In this document: in pieces, positions 1 through 8,787 of the stretch | Layout: each line of letters begins with the position of its first letter | How positions within the stretch are numbered: the first letter of the stretch is position 1 | Source: Pseudomonas sp. RGM2987 | Lineage (GTDB): Bacteria; Pseudomonadota; Gammaproteobacteria; Pseudomonadales; Pseudomonadaceae | Direction: 5' to 3' | DNA length: 64,000 bases | NCBI RefSeq assembly: GCF_022952855.1 | Contig: NZ_JALJDX010000222.1 | Span: 1 to 64,000 of the forward strand | The notes under the pieces: model-generated | Database searches by the model: none | Told to the model about the DNA's origin: nothing | Seen by the model: the letters and a program-made list of their open reading frames with translations, nothing else | Translations under genes and position numbers: made by a program

Positions 1-66
1 GCCCTAATCCAGACACCGCGGTGCAGCAGATGCACCGCGTCAACTGATGGCGCCTGCTGCGCAGCC

Positions 67-97
67 GAGCGGGAGCAAGCTCCCTCGCCACAGGGGT
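67..97. repeat. REP-type palindrome at left edge
   Basis: A REP-like unit with core GGGAGCAAGCTCCC lies just downstream of fdsD. The same core recurs at about 28.0, 32.7-33.3 and 49.3 kb. It may act as a 3' boundary for the fds transcript, but I see no T-run after it. Confidence 0.75.
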
Positions 98-121
98 TTG
101 CATGTTCCCGCATTTAAGGCG

Positions 122-340
122 CTAGGCCCCTTCAGGTTCCGTCAACGCCGCCAGCAACAGCGGATGCAACACCGCCTCCGGATGCTTCTCCTGCCAGGCC
201 GACAGCTCCCGGCGCATGCCCGGCGTCCAGAAGCTCTGGATGTGCTGGCGCACGCCCTTCACCGCCAGGGCGTTGTCCGGTTCGCTGGAGAAATACTGGG
301 CGATCTGGTTGGCCATTTTGATCAGGCTTTCAGCACTCAT
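122..340 (-). CDS. fdsD: Formate dehydrogenase delta subunit FdsD
   Basis: Small 72-residue subunit of the soluble NAD-dependent formate dehydrogenase, thought to help assembly or stability of the molybdoenzyme rather than catalysis. The sequence has the usual FdsD pattern: an N-terminal helix 'LIKMANQIAQYF', then a charged region ending in 'LHPLLLAAL'. The start ATG overlaps the stop of fdsA by 4 bases (ATGA), which implies translational coupling. It is the last gene of fdsGBAD seen here. An accessory sulfurtransferase gene (fdsC/fdhD) often sits nearby, but none is visible in this window. Confidence 0.9.
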   Translation of the reverse strand: MSAESLIKMANQIAQYFSSEPDNALAVKGVRQHIQSFWTPGMRRELSAWQEKHPEAVLHPLLLAALTEPEGA

Positions 341-3213
341 CGGCGCACCTCGGCTTTCTCGGCTTGACGACGCTCGCGCAGCAGGCGGCCTTGTTCATCA
401 CTGAATGCCTGATAGCGTTTCTGCCATTCCGAAGGCTGGCTGACCCGCACGACTTCCACCGCCGTCACCTTGTATTCCGGGCAGTTGGTGGCCCAGTCGG
501 AGTTGTCGGTGGTGATTACGTTGGCCCCCGATTCGGGGAAGTGGAAGGTGGTGTAGACCACCCCCGGTGCGACCCGCTCGGTGACTTTCGCCCGCAGTAC
601 CGTCTGCCCGGCGCGGCTGCCGATGCCGACCCAATCGCCATCGACAATGCCACGGTTCTCGGCGTCGGTCGGGTGGATTTCCAGGCGATCTTCCTCGTGC
701 CAGGCCACGTTCTCGGTGCGCCGGGTCTGGGCACCGACGTTGTACTGGCTGAGGATCCGGCCGGTGGTGAGCAACAGCGGATAGCGGTTGTTGACCTTCT
801 CTTCGGTGGGCACATAACCGGTAAGCATGAAGCGCCCCTTACCGCGCACGAATTGCTCGATGTGCATGGTCGGCGTGCCGTCCGGCGCGGCATCGTTGCA
901 CGGCCATTGCAGGCTGCCGTGGCGATCGAGCTCTACGTAGCTGACACGGGTGAAGGTCGGTGTCAGACGGGCGATTTCATCCATGATCTGCGACGGATGA
1001 CTGTAGTCCATCTTGTAGCCCAGAGCGTCGGCCAGGGCGATGGTGGCTTCCCAGTCGGCCTTGCCGGCCAGGGGCTCCATGACCTTGCGCACCCGGGAAA
1101 TGCGTCGCTCGGCGTTGGTGAAAGTGCCGTCTTTTTCAAGGAACGAGCTGCCCGGCAGGAACACGTGGGCGAACTTGGCGGTTTCGTTGAGGAAGATGTC
1201 CTGAACGATCACGCATTCCAGGGCGCTAAGGGCCGCAGTCACGTGCTGGGTGTTCGGGTCGCTCTGGGCGATGTCCTCACCCTGGCAATAAAGTGCCTTG
1301 AATGTGCCGTCCAGGGCAGCCTCGAACATGTTCGGGATGCGCAGGCCCGGGTCGGGTTGCAGCGTCACGTTCCACGCCTGTTCGAACTGGGCGCGTACGG
1401 TTTCGTTGGAGATGTGCCGGTAGCCGGGCAGTTCGTGGGGGAAAGAGCCCATGTCGCACGAACCCTGGACGTTGTTCTGCCCGCGCAACGGGTTCACGCC
1501 GACACCTTCACGACCGATGTTGCCGGTGGCCATGGCGAGGTTGGCAATGCCCATTACCGAGGTACTGCCCTGGCTGTGTTCGGTGACGCCGAGGCCGTAG
1601 TAGATCGCCGCGTTGCCACCGGTGGCGTACAGCCGGGCGGCGGCGCGGATCTGCTCGGCAGGCACGCCGCACACGGGTCCCAACACCTCCGGTGCGTTTT
1701 CCGGCAGGCTGACGAAATCGCTCCAGCGGGCGAAATCCGCCGGTTCGCAGCGTTCGTCGACGAACCCCTGCTTGACCAGTCCTTCGGTGACAATCACGTG
1801 GGCCAACGCGTTGAGCATCGCCACGTTGGTGCCGGGCCGCAATTGCAAGTGCAGCTCGGCACGGGCATGCGGCGAGTCCACCAGGTCGATGCGCCGTGGG
1901 TCGATGACAATCAGCCGCGCCCCCTGACGCAAGCGGCGCTTGAGCTGCGAGCCGAACACCGGGTGAGCGTCGGTGGGGTTGGCGCCCATCACCAGGATCA
2001 CGTCGGCCTTCATCACCGAGTCGAAGTTCTGGGTCCCGGCCGATTCCCCAAGGGTTTGCTTGAGGCCGTAGCCGGTGGGCGAGTGGCAGACCCGGGCGCA
2101 GGTGTCGACGTTGTTGTTGCCGAACGCGGTGCGCACCAGTTTCTGCACCAGGTAGGTTTCTTCGTTGGTGCAGCGGCTGGAGGTGATGCCGCCGATGGAA
2201 TCGCGCCCGTACTTGAGCTGGATCCGCCGCAACTCGCTGGCCGCATAGGTGACCGCCTCGTCCCAGCTGACCTCCTGCCACGGATCGCTGATGTGCTTGC
2301 GGATCATCGGCTTGGTGATGCGATCCGGGTGGGTGGCGTAGCCCCAGGCGAAGCGGCCCTTGACGCAGGAGTGGCCGTGGTTGGCCTGGCCGTTCTTGTC
2401 CGGGACCATGCGCACCAGTTGCTCACCCTTCATTTCAGCGCGGAACGAACAACCGACGCCGCAGTAGGCGCAGGTGGTGATGACGCTGCGTTCCGGCTGG
2501 CCGATCTCCACCACGCTCTTGTCGATCAGCGTGGCGGTCGGACAGGCCTGCACGCAGGCACCGCAGGACACGCATTCGGAATCGAGGAAGTTGTCACCGC
2601 CGGCCGCTTCCACACGGGAATCGAAACCGCGCCCAGTGATGGTCAGGGCGAAGGTGCCCTGGATTTCCTCACAGGCGCGCACGCAGCGGCTACACACGAT
2701 GCACTTGCTCGGGTCGTAGTCAAAATAGGGGTTGGAGACATCCTTGGTCTCGGCCAGGTGGTTGGCGCCTTCGTAGCCGTAGCGCACCTCGCGCAGGCCA
2801 ACCTGCCCCGCCACCGTCTGCAATTCGCAATTACCGTTGGCCGGACAGGTCAGGCAGTCCAGCGGGTGATCAGAGATGTACAGCTCCATCACATTGCGCC
2901 GCAGGGTCGCAAGCTTGGAGGTCTGGGTGCGGACCACCATGCCTTCGGTCACCGGCGTGGTGCAGGAGGCCGGGTAGCCGCGCATGCCGTCGATCTCCAC
3001 CAGGCACATGCGGCAGGAGCCGAAGGCTTCCAGGCTGTCGGTGGCGCAGAGCTTGGGAATGGTGGTGCCGAGCAGCGCCGCCGCGCGCATCACCGAGGTG
3101 CCGGAGGCGACGCTGATTTCACGGCCATCGATGGTCAGATTGACCTGCACTTCGCTTTCGCGAGCGGGGGTGCCAAGGTCGATGTCAGTGCTGGGGTCGA
3201 AGATGTTGATCAT
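337..3213 (-). CDS. fdsA: Formate dehydrogenase catalytic alpha subunit FdsA
   Basis: Molybdenum subunit that oxidises formate to CO2 and passes electrons through Fe-S clusters to FdsB. Product of about 958 residues. In order: N-terminal 2Fe-2S ferredoxin domain (cysteines in 'LCATDSLEAFGSCRMC'), a His-Cys cluster region ('DHPLDCLTCPANGNCEL'), two 4Fe-4S motifs ('CIVCSRCVRAC', 'CVSCGACVQAC'), a further cluster motif 'CAYCGVGC', then the molybdopterin oxidoreductase body. 'CARVCHSPTGYG' carries the predicted Cys ligand to Mo, followed by the conserved His. I chose the ATG at 3213: it overlaps the fdsB stop by 4 bases and has GGAGG 7 bases upstream. A longer in-frame reading starts inside fdsB and lacks support. 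Domain order and length match the Cupriavidus/Rhodobacter FdsA family. Confidence 0.95.
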   Translation of the reverse strand: MINIFDPSTDIDLGTPARESEVQVNLTIDGREISVASGTSVMRAAALLGTTIPKLCATDSLEAFGSCRMCLVEIDGMRGYPASCTTPVTEGMVVRTQTSKLATLRRNVMELYISDHPLDCLTCPANGNCELQTVAGQVGLREVRYGYEGANHLAETKDVSNPYFDYDPSKCIVCSRCVRACEEIQGTFALTITGRGFDSRVEAAGGDNFLDSECVSCGACVQACPTATLIDKSVVEIGQPERSVITTCAYCGVGCSFRAEMKGEQLVRMVPDKNGQANHGHSCVKGRFAWGYATHPDRITKPMIRKHISDPWQEVSWDEAVTYAASELRRIQLKYGRDSIGGITSSRCTNEETYLVQKLVRTAFGNNNVDTCARVCHSPTGYGLKQTLGESAGTQNFDSVMKADVILVMGANPTDAHPVFGSQLKRRLRQGARLIVIDPRRIDLVDSPHARAELHLQLRPGTNVAMLNALAHVIVTEGLVKQGFVDERCEPADFARWSDFVSLPENAPEVLGPVCGVPAEQIRAAARLYATGGNAAIYYGLGVTEHSQGSTSVMGIANLAMATGNIGREGVGVNPLRGQNNVQGSCDMGSFPHELPGYRHISNETVRAQFEQAWNVTLQPDPGLRIPNMFEAALDGTFKALYCQGEDIAQSDPNTQHVTAALSALECVIVQDIFLNETAKFAHVFLPGSSFLEKDGTFTNAERRISRVRKVMEPLAGKADWEATIALADALGYKMDYSHPSQIMDEIARLTPTFTRVSYVELDRHGSLQWPCNDAAPDGTPTMHIEQFVRGKGRFMLTGYVPTEEKVNNRYPLLLTTGRILSQYNVGAQTRRTENVAWHEEDRLEIHPTDAENRGIVDGDWVGIGSRAGQTVLRAKVTERVAPGVVYTTFHFPESGANVITTDNSDWATNCPEYKVTAVEVVRVSQPSEWQKRYQAFSDEQGRLLRERRQAEKAEVRR

Positions 3214-4769
3214 TGCTCGGCCTCCGTGGTCGCCAGACCGAAGTCGGCGGGAAAGTGCTTGAGGGCGCTGGCGACGGGGTAGGACGTCATCCCACCGAGG
3301 GCACAGAGCGAACCGTATTGCAGGGTGTCGCACAGGTCTTGCAGCAGCAGCGCCTGTTCCTGGCGCGCACTGGCATCGGTGCTGGCGATCAGCCGATCCA
3401 CCACCTCCACCCCTCGGGTGGAACCGATCCGGCACGGCGTGCATTTGCCGCAGGATTCCTCGGCGCAGAACTGCAAGGCGAACCGGGCCATGTGGGCCAT
3501 GTCCAGGCTGTCATCCGCCACCACCACGCCACCGTGGCCGAGCATCGCGCCCATGGCGGCGAACGCTTCGTAGTCCAGCGGTGTGTCGAACTGCGAGGGC
3601 GGCACCCAGGCGCCCAACGGCCCGCCCACCTGCGCGGCCTTCAACGGCCGACCGCTGGCAGTGCCGCCGCCGTAACCTTCCACCAACTCGCGCAGACTCA
3701 GGCCGAAAGCACGCTCCACCAGCCCCGCCTGACGGACATTGCCCGCCAGTTGGAACGGCATCGTGCCCAAGGAGCGGCCCATGCCGAAATCACGGTAGAA
3801 CTGCGCGCCTTTCTCCAGGATCACCGGGACCGAGGCCAGGGTCACCACGTTGTGTACCAGGGTCGGCAAGCCAAACAGGCCTTGCAACGCCGGCAGCGGC
3901 GGCTTGGCGCGAACCTCGCCGCGCTTGCCCTCGAGCGATTGCAGCAGCGAAGTTTCCTCGCCACAGATGTAGGCACCCGCCCCCACCCGCACTTCCAACT
4001 CGAAGCGGCGACCGCTGCCGCCCACGTCCGCGCCCAGGTAACCGGCGCTACGGGCGATGCCCAGGGCCTGGTTCAGGGTGCTGACGGCGGCCGGGTATTC
4101 CGAGCGCACGTAGATGTAGCCCATCGTCGCACCGACCGCGATGCCGGCGATGATCATGCCTTCGATCAACAGGAACGGGTCGCCTTCCATCAACATCCGG
4201 TCGGCGAAGGTCCCGGAGTCGCCTTCATCGGCGTTGCACACCACATACTTCTGCGGCCCTACCGCGTCGCGCACGGTGCGCCACTTGATGCCCGCCGGAA
4301 ACGCTGCGCCGCCGCGACCGCGCAGGCCGGAGTCAAGCACGCTGGTGACCACGTCCAGGCCATCCATCTGGATCGCCCGGGTCAAGCCTTGAAAGCCGCC
4401 CTTGGCCCGATATTCGTCCAACGACAGCGGCTGGGTAATGCCGGCACGGGCGAACAACAAGCGCTGCTGGCTCTTGAGATACGGGATGTCCTCCACCGGG
4501 CCCAAGGCCAGCGGATGGCTGCCCGGATCGCCCGCCAGGGCATCGAGCAGGCTCGGTACGTCTTGCGGCGTGACGGGACCGAAACCCAGGCGGACACCGG
4601 CGCTTTCAAACTCCAGCAGCGGTTCCAGCCAATAGAGGCCACGGGAACTGGTGCGACGCAGCTCCAGCGGCAATTGTCGACGTTCAGCTTCACTGGCCAG
4701 TGCCGCCGCCACCTTGTCTGCGCCCACGGCGCAGGCCACCGAATCACGAGGGATGCAGAGTGTCAGCAT
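3210..4769 (-). CDS. fdsB: Formate dehydrogenase beta subunit FdsB (FMN, NADH site)
   Basis: Diaphorase subunit, homologous to NuoF of complex I, carrying FMN, the NAD+ site and a 4Fe-4S cluster. About 519 residues. The N-terminal ~120 residues form a thioredoxin-like extension typical of FdsB. Next comes the NuoF core with glycine-rich FMN/NAD loops ('GLRGRGGAAFPAG', 'ADEGDSGTF', 'GAGAYICGEETSLL') and the 4Fe-4S motif 'ESCGKCTPCR' near the C-terminus. The ATG at 4769 is preceded by GGAGGAG at good spacing and overlaps the fdsG stop by 7 bases; an upstream TTG is less likely. It works with FdsG as the electron exit to NAD+. Confidence 0.94.
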   Translation of the reverse strand: MLTLCIPRDSVACAVGADKVAAALASEAERRQLPLELRRTSSRGLYWLEPLLEFESAGVRLGFGPVTPQDVPSLLDALAGDPGSHPLALGPVEDIPYLKSQQRLLFARAGITQPLSLDEYRAKGGFQGLTRAIQMDGLDVVTSVLDSGLRGRGGAAFPAGIKWRTVRDAVGPQKYVVCNADEGDSGTFADRMLMEGDPFLLIEGMIIAGIAVGATMGYIYVRSEYPAAVSTLNQALGIARSAGYLGADVGGSGRRFELEVRVGAGAYICGEETSLLQSLEGKRGEVRAKPPLPALQGLFGLPTLVHNVVTLASVPVILEKGAQFYRDFGMGRSLGTMPFQLAGNVRQAGLVERAFGLSLRELVEGYGGGTASGRPLKAAQVGGPLGAWVPPSQFDTPLDYEAFAAMGAMLGHGGVVVADDSLDMAHMARFALQFCAEESCGKCTPCRIGSTRGVEVVDRLIASTDASARQEQALLLQDLCDTLQYGSLCALGGMTSYPVASALKHFPADFGLATTEAEQ

Positions 4770-5245
4770 GAGCCCTCCTCCAGGCAACCGTTCACCAATT
4801 GACGCAGGCGCTCCGGAGTCAACCGCGCATGCAGCTCACCGTCCAGCTCCAGGGCCGGCGAACACACGCAGGCCCCCAGGCAGTACACCGGCCGCAGGCT
4901 GATGCTGCCATCGGCGCTGGTGCCGTGGTCGTCCAGGGACAGGTGTTCGCGCAACTGCGCCGCCAACCCTTCGGCGCCCTTGCTCTGGCAGGACTCGGCC
5001 CGGCACAGGCGCAAGGTATGCCGCGCCGGCGGCGTGGTGCGCAAGTCGTGGTAGAAACTGATCACCCCGCGCACTTCAGCCTCGCTGAGGTTAAGGGCAT
5101 GGGCGATTTCAGGGACGGCGGTGTCGGGCACATACCCGCAACCTTCCTGGATGGCATGCAGGATCGGCAACAAGGCACCCGGGGTGGCCTTTTCGCGTTC
5201 CAGAACGCTGTGAATCAGGGGCAGGTGAAGCGTCTCATCGAGCAT
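4763..5245 (-). CDS. fdsG: Formate dehydrogenase gamma subunit FdsG
   Basis: Small 2Fe-2S thioredoxin-fold subunit homologous to NuoE, partner of FdsB in the NADH-dehydrogenase arm. About 160 residues. The N-terminal helical part ('LIHSVLEREKATPGALLPILHAIQ') is followed by the 2Fe-2S fold with cysteines in 'LCRAESCQSKGAEG' and 'YCLGACVCSPAL'. I prefer the ATG at 5245, which has GAGGT five bases upstream. In-frame ATG at 5260 and GTG at 5272 exist but have poorer sites. It is the first gene of fdsGBAD, so the operon promoter and leader lie at 5246-5660. Confidence 0.92.
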   Translation of the reverse strand: MLDETLHLPLIHSVLEREKATPGALLPILHAIQEGCGYVPDTAVPEIAHALNLSEAEVRGVISFYHDLRTTPPARHTLRLCRAESCQSKGAEGLAAQLREHLSLDDHGTSADGSISLRPVYCLGACVCSPALELDGELHARLTPERLRQLVNGCLEEGSC

Positions 5246-5480
5246 AAGTGACCTCGGCATCTCGAACGCCACCGCCGCATAGCGGCAGCCGTCCGGAGTC
5301 TTGGCTGCGGCGCCCGGCCCACGTCACGGTAGCGTGGTTGATCCAGACGCCATTCCTGCTCTCCGGCCAGGCGTCTTGGCGCGCCTGGTCCGGGGCATCC
5401 CTACAGCTTGCCACTCCCCAAGGGTGACGATTGCACGTGGACGACAGAACGTGTTCTGAAAGCGACTTGGGGATGAGAGT
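5246..5480 (-). promoter_or_regulatory. Structured leader upstream of fdsG
   Basis: The region ahead of fdsG is dense in inverted repeats. The strongest is a hairpin with arms 5363-5373 and 5382-5393 (CGCCTGG/CCAGGCG core, one bulge). A second is GCCGC-ATA-GCGGC at about 5274-5286, close to the start codon. Such folding just ahead of a molybdoenzyme operon could be a cofactor-sensing or attenuation element, but I cannot match it to a known riboswitch by eye. Bases 5481-5658 show no gene and no clear signal. Confidence 0.35.
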
Positions 5481-5658
5481 GAGCTTAGTTCAAATCGTCT
5501 TTATCTACCGGGCTGACGCCGTGTGACGCCCTCCGATGGATGACTGCCTCACATGGGAATATCGACACCTGCCCATAAATCCATATCTTGAGTTGAGCCA
5601 ACCAACCCGTAGAAATCTGTCACTACGCCTTTTGCCGAGCAACTAGTCCCTCCTTGTC

Positions 5659-5937
5659 TCAATAACGCTCCTTAGCTACTCGGACAAGGCTATCGCTAAC
5701 AAAGCCAACATCGCAGTGTCCGCAGTAGAACCCCGCGACTACCTGTTGCAACGGCGACTGCCTCAGCAACTCAGGTTTACATTCATCCACAGCCAGTTGA
5801 TCCGCTCGCACATAGCCGGCCTTTTCTTCCCCATTGAATCGTTTCTTGGGACTTTGCGCTCCGATAAGCAGCTCTTTTGGCCGAACGTACTGGGCGCTTC
5901 CACAGCGGGGACAGCGTTCAAGATCATTAGATTGCAT
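5659..5937 (-). CDS. Small zinc-ribbon-like hypothetical protein
   Basis: 92 residues with two Cys pairs, 'CPRCGS' near the N-terminus and 'CGHCD' near the C-terminus. This spacing fits a zinc ribbon split by a basic/acidic middle segment. No membrane segment or signal peptide. It sits 14 bases after the exported-protein gene at 5952-6467 and probably shares its transcript. The coding region is less GC-rich than its neighbours. I do not recognise the family. Zinc binding is inferred from the cysteine pattern only. Confidence 0.65.
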   Translation of the reverse strand: MQSNDLERCPRCGSAQYVRPKELLIGAQSPKKRFNGEEKAGYVRADQLAVDECKPELLRQSPLQQVVAGFYCGHCDVGFVSDSLVRVAKERY

Positions 5938-5951
5938 CGCCGTAGCCCCCT

Positions 5952-6467
5952 CTACTTCAACTCCACCAACCGAATCGACTGCGACCCATCCAGCGACAGG
6001 TGAATCGTCGCCGCCTTGCTAGGAAAATTCGGCGCATCGCTGTCGGTATTTTCCAGCACCGGAATGTCGATCAAGGTCTGCTCGCCCGATGGATCGCTGA
6101 CCAGTTTGGCGTCCAGTTTGTCGATCGAGCGCCAGCTGTCGCCGCCAATGCGAATCACGTCAAGCAGGGTGTAACGCTGCTTGCCCTCTTCGCTTTCTTC
6201 AGGAGTGAAAGCCGCCAGGTATTGGCTGTAGTTGTTGCCCATGCCGAAGCCTTCGATGGTGAACACGGCGAGCGTGACTTCGCTGTCCTCGCCGGTATCC
6301 AGCGTCTGCACCAGCGTCGCTTCCGGGTAGCCGGTGGCGTAGCTGTCTTTGAGCAGCGCCACCAGATGCCCGACCTGTTCTTCCAGCGGTTTTGGAATGG
6401 GTTGCTCGGCGGCTTGGGTCAGGGTACAGGCGAGGAACAGGCTGGCGGTAAGCAGGTGTAATTTCAT
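5952..6467 (-). CDS. Exported hypothetical protein
   Basis: About 171 residues starting at 'MKLHLLTASLFLACTLTQAAEQ', a standard Sec signal peptide with a likely cleavage after AQAA-like 'TQAA'. The mature part is a compact alpha/beta-looking domain with no cysteines and no motif I recognise. A longer in-frame reading begins at 6572, but the signal peptide fixes the start at 6467. It is followed closely by the zinc-ribbon-like gene. Function unknown; probably periplasmic. Confidence 0.7.
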   Translation of the reverse strand: MKLHLLTASLFLACTLTQAAEQPIPKPLEEQVGHLVALLKDSYATGYPEATLVQTLDTGEDSEVTLAVFTIEGFGMGNNYSQYLAAFTPEESEEGKQRYTLLDVIRIGGDSWRSIDKLDAKLVSDPSGEQTLIDIPVLENTDSDAPNFPSKAATIHLSLDGSQSIRLVELK

Positions 6468-6770
6468 GAATGGGAAGTCCGAGGTACGGGAGGTCGGCGC
6501 GGATAGTAGCGCATCAGCAGCATGGTTGATGAGCCTGTTGTTGCCTAGCAGACTGCCCACTAAGGAACGCAATGTTGTTCACTTCAGGTTTATCACTTGT
6601 CGTGGCGTCCTTAAGTAAACGGTATTGCGGCAGTATCGACATTTTCTACATCGCGCAATCAACTTCGATAGAAAGGAAACGGCAAAATCTGTCCTGAGCA
6701 AACACGGCTAGGCACGCTCATGCCGTTATAGTCGACTCTATTGCGACCGCACTTCCAAGAGCCTTCCCTG
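6468..6770. other. Divergent intergenic region
   Basis: About 300 bases between the exported-protein gene (minus) and the AraC-type gene (plus). It is moderately AT-rich and must hold both promoters. No clear operator, repeat or RNA gene was seen. Confidence 0.5.
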
Positions 6771-7640
6771 ATGCCCGACATGCCGACCCACCTCGCCTAC
6801 ACCCAACGTTTCAACGCGGTGCTCGCCTACATCGAGGCCAACCTCGAAGGCGACTTGTCGGTGAAAACGCTTGGCCATGTGGCGAACTTTTCGGCGTTTC
6901 ACTTTCATCGGCAGTTCACGGCGTTCGTCGGTGTGCCGGTTTCACGCTATGTGCAACTGATGCGACTGCGACGCGCGGCTCATCGCCTGGCGGCCGCGGC
7001 TAACTACTCGGTACTGGACGCCGCACTCAGTGCCGGTTTTGAAAGCCCCGAAGCCTTCAGCCGAGCGTTCCGACGGGCATTCGGCATGACGCCGAGTGCC
7101 TTTCGCAAGGCGCCGAACTGGCAGGTCTGGAACGCGGTGTTCACCATCCCTCACTTTTCCAGGACGATTACCATGCAAGTACGAATTGTGGATTTCGCTG
7201 AAGTCCGGTTGGCAGCGCTGGAGCATTGCGGCGCGCCCGGTCTTGTCAATGAAAGTGTGCGCAGGTTTATCCAGTGGCGCATGCAGAGCGGGCAATCGCC
7301 GGTGGCGTCGAGCCGCAGCTTCGGTATTCCCTATGGCAACCCAGATACGACGCCGCCGGAGCAATTTCGCTTCGCCATCTGCGGCGAGATGCACGAGGCC
7401 GTGGAGCCGAATGAATTCGGTGTCCACGAGCGCGTCATTCCTGCGGGTCGTTGCGCTGTGGTGCGACACACCGGGTCACCGGACCACATCGGCGAAACGA
7501 TTTATCCGGTCTACCGCGACTGGCTGCCTGCCAGCGGAGAAGAACTGCGTGACCACCCGCTGTTCTTCCATTACCTGAGTGTCTATCCCGAGACGCCACA
7601 GGATCAATGGCAAACCGATGTGTATGTTCCGTTGCAATAG
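6771..7640 (+). CDS. AraC-family regulator with GyrI-like effector domain
   Basis: About 289 residues. Residues ~5-105 form an AraC double helix-turn-helix ('GDLSVKTLGHVANFSAFHFHRQF', 'VLDAALSAGFESPEAFSRAFRRAFG'). Residues ~135-289 form a GyrI-like/Rob-type ligand-binding domain that begins 'MQVRIVDFAEVRLAAL' and contains a Cys/His-rich turn. This N-terminal DNA-binding plus C-terminal effector arrangement is that of Rob/SoxS-like multidrug-response activators. The ATG at 6771 is preferred over an upstream TTG at 6741; ATG 6780 is also possible. Target genes are not evident from context. Confidence 0.88.
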   Translation: MPDMPTHLAYTQRFNAVLAYIEANLEGDLSVKTLGHVANFSAFHFHRQFTAFVGVPVSRYVQLMRLRRAAHRLAAAANYSVLDAALSAGFESPEAFSRAFRRAFGMTPSAFRKAPNWQVWNAVFTIPHFSRTITMQVRIVDFAEVRLAALEHCGAPGLVNESVRRFIQWRMQSGQSPVASSRSFGIPYGNPDTTPPEQFRFAICGEMHEAVEPNEFGVHERVIPAGRCAVVRHTGSPDHIGETIYPVYRDWLPASGEELRDHPLFFHYLSVYPETPQDQWQTDVYVPLQ

Positions 7641-7693
7641 CGACTGAGCGGCCCGGGGTCGGAACTGACGAAGCTCTGCTCTGGATGGGCTGC

Positions 7694-8503
7694 TCAACCA
7701 TCGCCTGCAAGCACTGCCGCCCGACGCTCAACCCGCTCCCGACAAGCCTCACCAAACGCCTGGAATATCCTCAGATAATCCGGATTGGCCGTCACCTGCC
7801 ACTCCGGATGCCACTGCACCCCCAAGGCGAACGCCTTGCTGCCTTCCACAGAAAGCCCTTCCACCAACCCGTCTTCGGCCAGCGCTTCGATGCGCAAGCC
7901 ATCGCCCACCCGCGCTATGCCCTGGCCGTGCACGGAGTTGACCTGGATGACGCCTGACAGGCCCAGCCGGGACAGCACGCCACCCGGTTGCACGGTCATG
8001 GCGTGGGTGCGGGCGTATTGGTCTTCGACCGGTTCGTTGCTCGGCGGCTCGTGCTCGGCGCCCGGGCCGTCGAGTTGTTGGTGGAGGGAACCGCCGAACG
8101 CGACGTTCATTTCCTGGAAGCCGCGGCAAATGCCGAGTACCGGCATGCCTGCCTCCACCGCTGCGCGCCAGAGCGGCAGCGCCAGTTGGTCGCGGGCTGG
8201 ATCGTGGGGGGTTCCTGGCGGGCTGGGTGGGCCGTCGTAGTGATGGGGTTCGATATTCGAAGGCGAGCCGGTGAACAGCAGCCCGTCCAGGTTCTCCATG
8301 ATCTCGCTCAGGTCCAGCAATTCCGGGAACACCGGCAAAATCAGCGGCAGGCCTTTGGCCGCCGAAGCAACCGCAAGGGCATATTTGTCGTTACTGATCT
8401 GGACGGTGTGCGGACCGATCTGCCATGAACAGGCGATGATTCCGATCCTGGGCAGCCGTGACGCGCTGCGGGTTTTATCAACTTCTATGTTGTTGAAATG
8501 CAT
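7694..8503 (-). CDS. Gamma-glutamyl-GABA hydrolase-like class I amidotransferase
   Basis: 269 residues of the peptidase C26/PuuD family, which hydrolyse gamma-glutamyl amides such as gamma-glutamyl-GABA in polyamine catabolism. The nucleophile is in 'VLGICRGFQEMN' (Cys) and the His-Glu pair in 'VQWHPEWQ'. A glycine-rich oxyanion segment 'LLFTGSPSNIEP' lies upstream. Starts at ATG 8503. It stands alone here: no puuABC-like gene is adjacent, so the exact substrate is uncertain. It converges with the AraC/GyrI gene. Confidence 0.88.
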   Translation of the reverse strand: MHFNNIEVDKTRSASRLPRIGIIACSWQIGPHTVQISNDKYALAVASAAKGLPLILPVFPELLDLSEIMENLDGLLFTGSPSNIEPHHYDGPPSPPGTPHDPARDQLALPLWRAAVEAGMPVLGICRGFQEMNVAFGGSLHQQLDGPGAEHEPPSNEPVEDQYARTHAMTVQPGGVLSRLGLSGVIQVNSVHGQGIARVGDGLRIEALAEDGLVEGLSVEGSKAFALGVQWHPEWQVTANPDYLRIFQAFGEACRERVERRAAVLAGDG

Positions 8504-8613
8504 GACAGGCCCTTGGTAGCGTCGAGAGTTACCGTTTGGATTGCGACGCGGGCCGGGTTGTTCATTCGGGATGATGGGCGCTCAGCCTGATGCCTGTCAG
8601 TTGAACTACACAC

Positions 8614-8707
8614 CTGTGGGAACAAAGCTTGCTCGCGAGGGCGGTGGGTCAGGTTGAGGTGATATTGAATGTACCGCCGTCTTCGCGGGCAAGCCCGCTC
8701 CCACAGG
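8614..8707. repeat. REPIN (inverted REP pair)
   Basis: Two REP units in opposite orientation, arms TGTGGGA..CTTGCTCGCG and CGCGGGCAAGCCCGCTCCCACA, around a spacer with TGAATGTACCGCC. The same spacer motif recurs in the elements at 45.2-45.5 kb. Confidence 0.85.
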
Positions 8708-8750
8708 GTTCTCGGGTGTTCACAGACTCTGTGTTTCACCACAAATCCCC

Positions 8751-8787
8751 TGTGGGAGCGAGCCTGCTCGCGATGGCGGTGGGTCAG
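8751..8787. repeat. Single REP unit
   Basis: Half of the REPIN seen just to the left: TGTGGGAGCGAGCCTGCTCGCG followed by GGCGGTGGGTCAG. It ends directly against the stop codon of the rhodanese-lyase fusion gene, so it forms the 3' end of that operon. Confidence 0.8.

Noticed and set aside
364..3282. A 972-codon open frame on the plus strand opposite fdsA
   Set aside because: It is antisense to an unmistakable formate dehydrogenase gene; long antisense frames are expected in high-GC DNA and it has no domain or ribosome site.
3213..4802. 529-codon plus-strand frame opposite fdsB
   Set aside because: Antisense shadow of a gene with all NuoF-type motifs.
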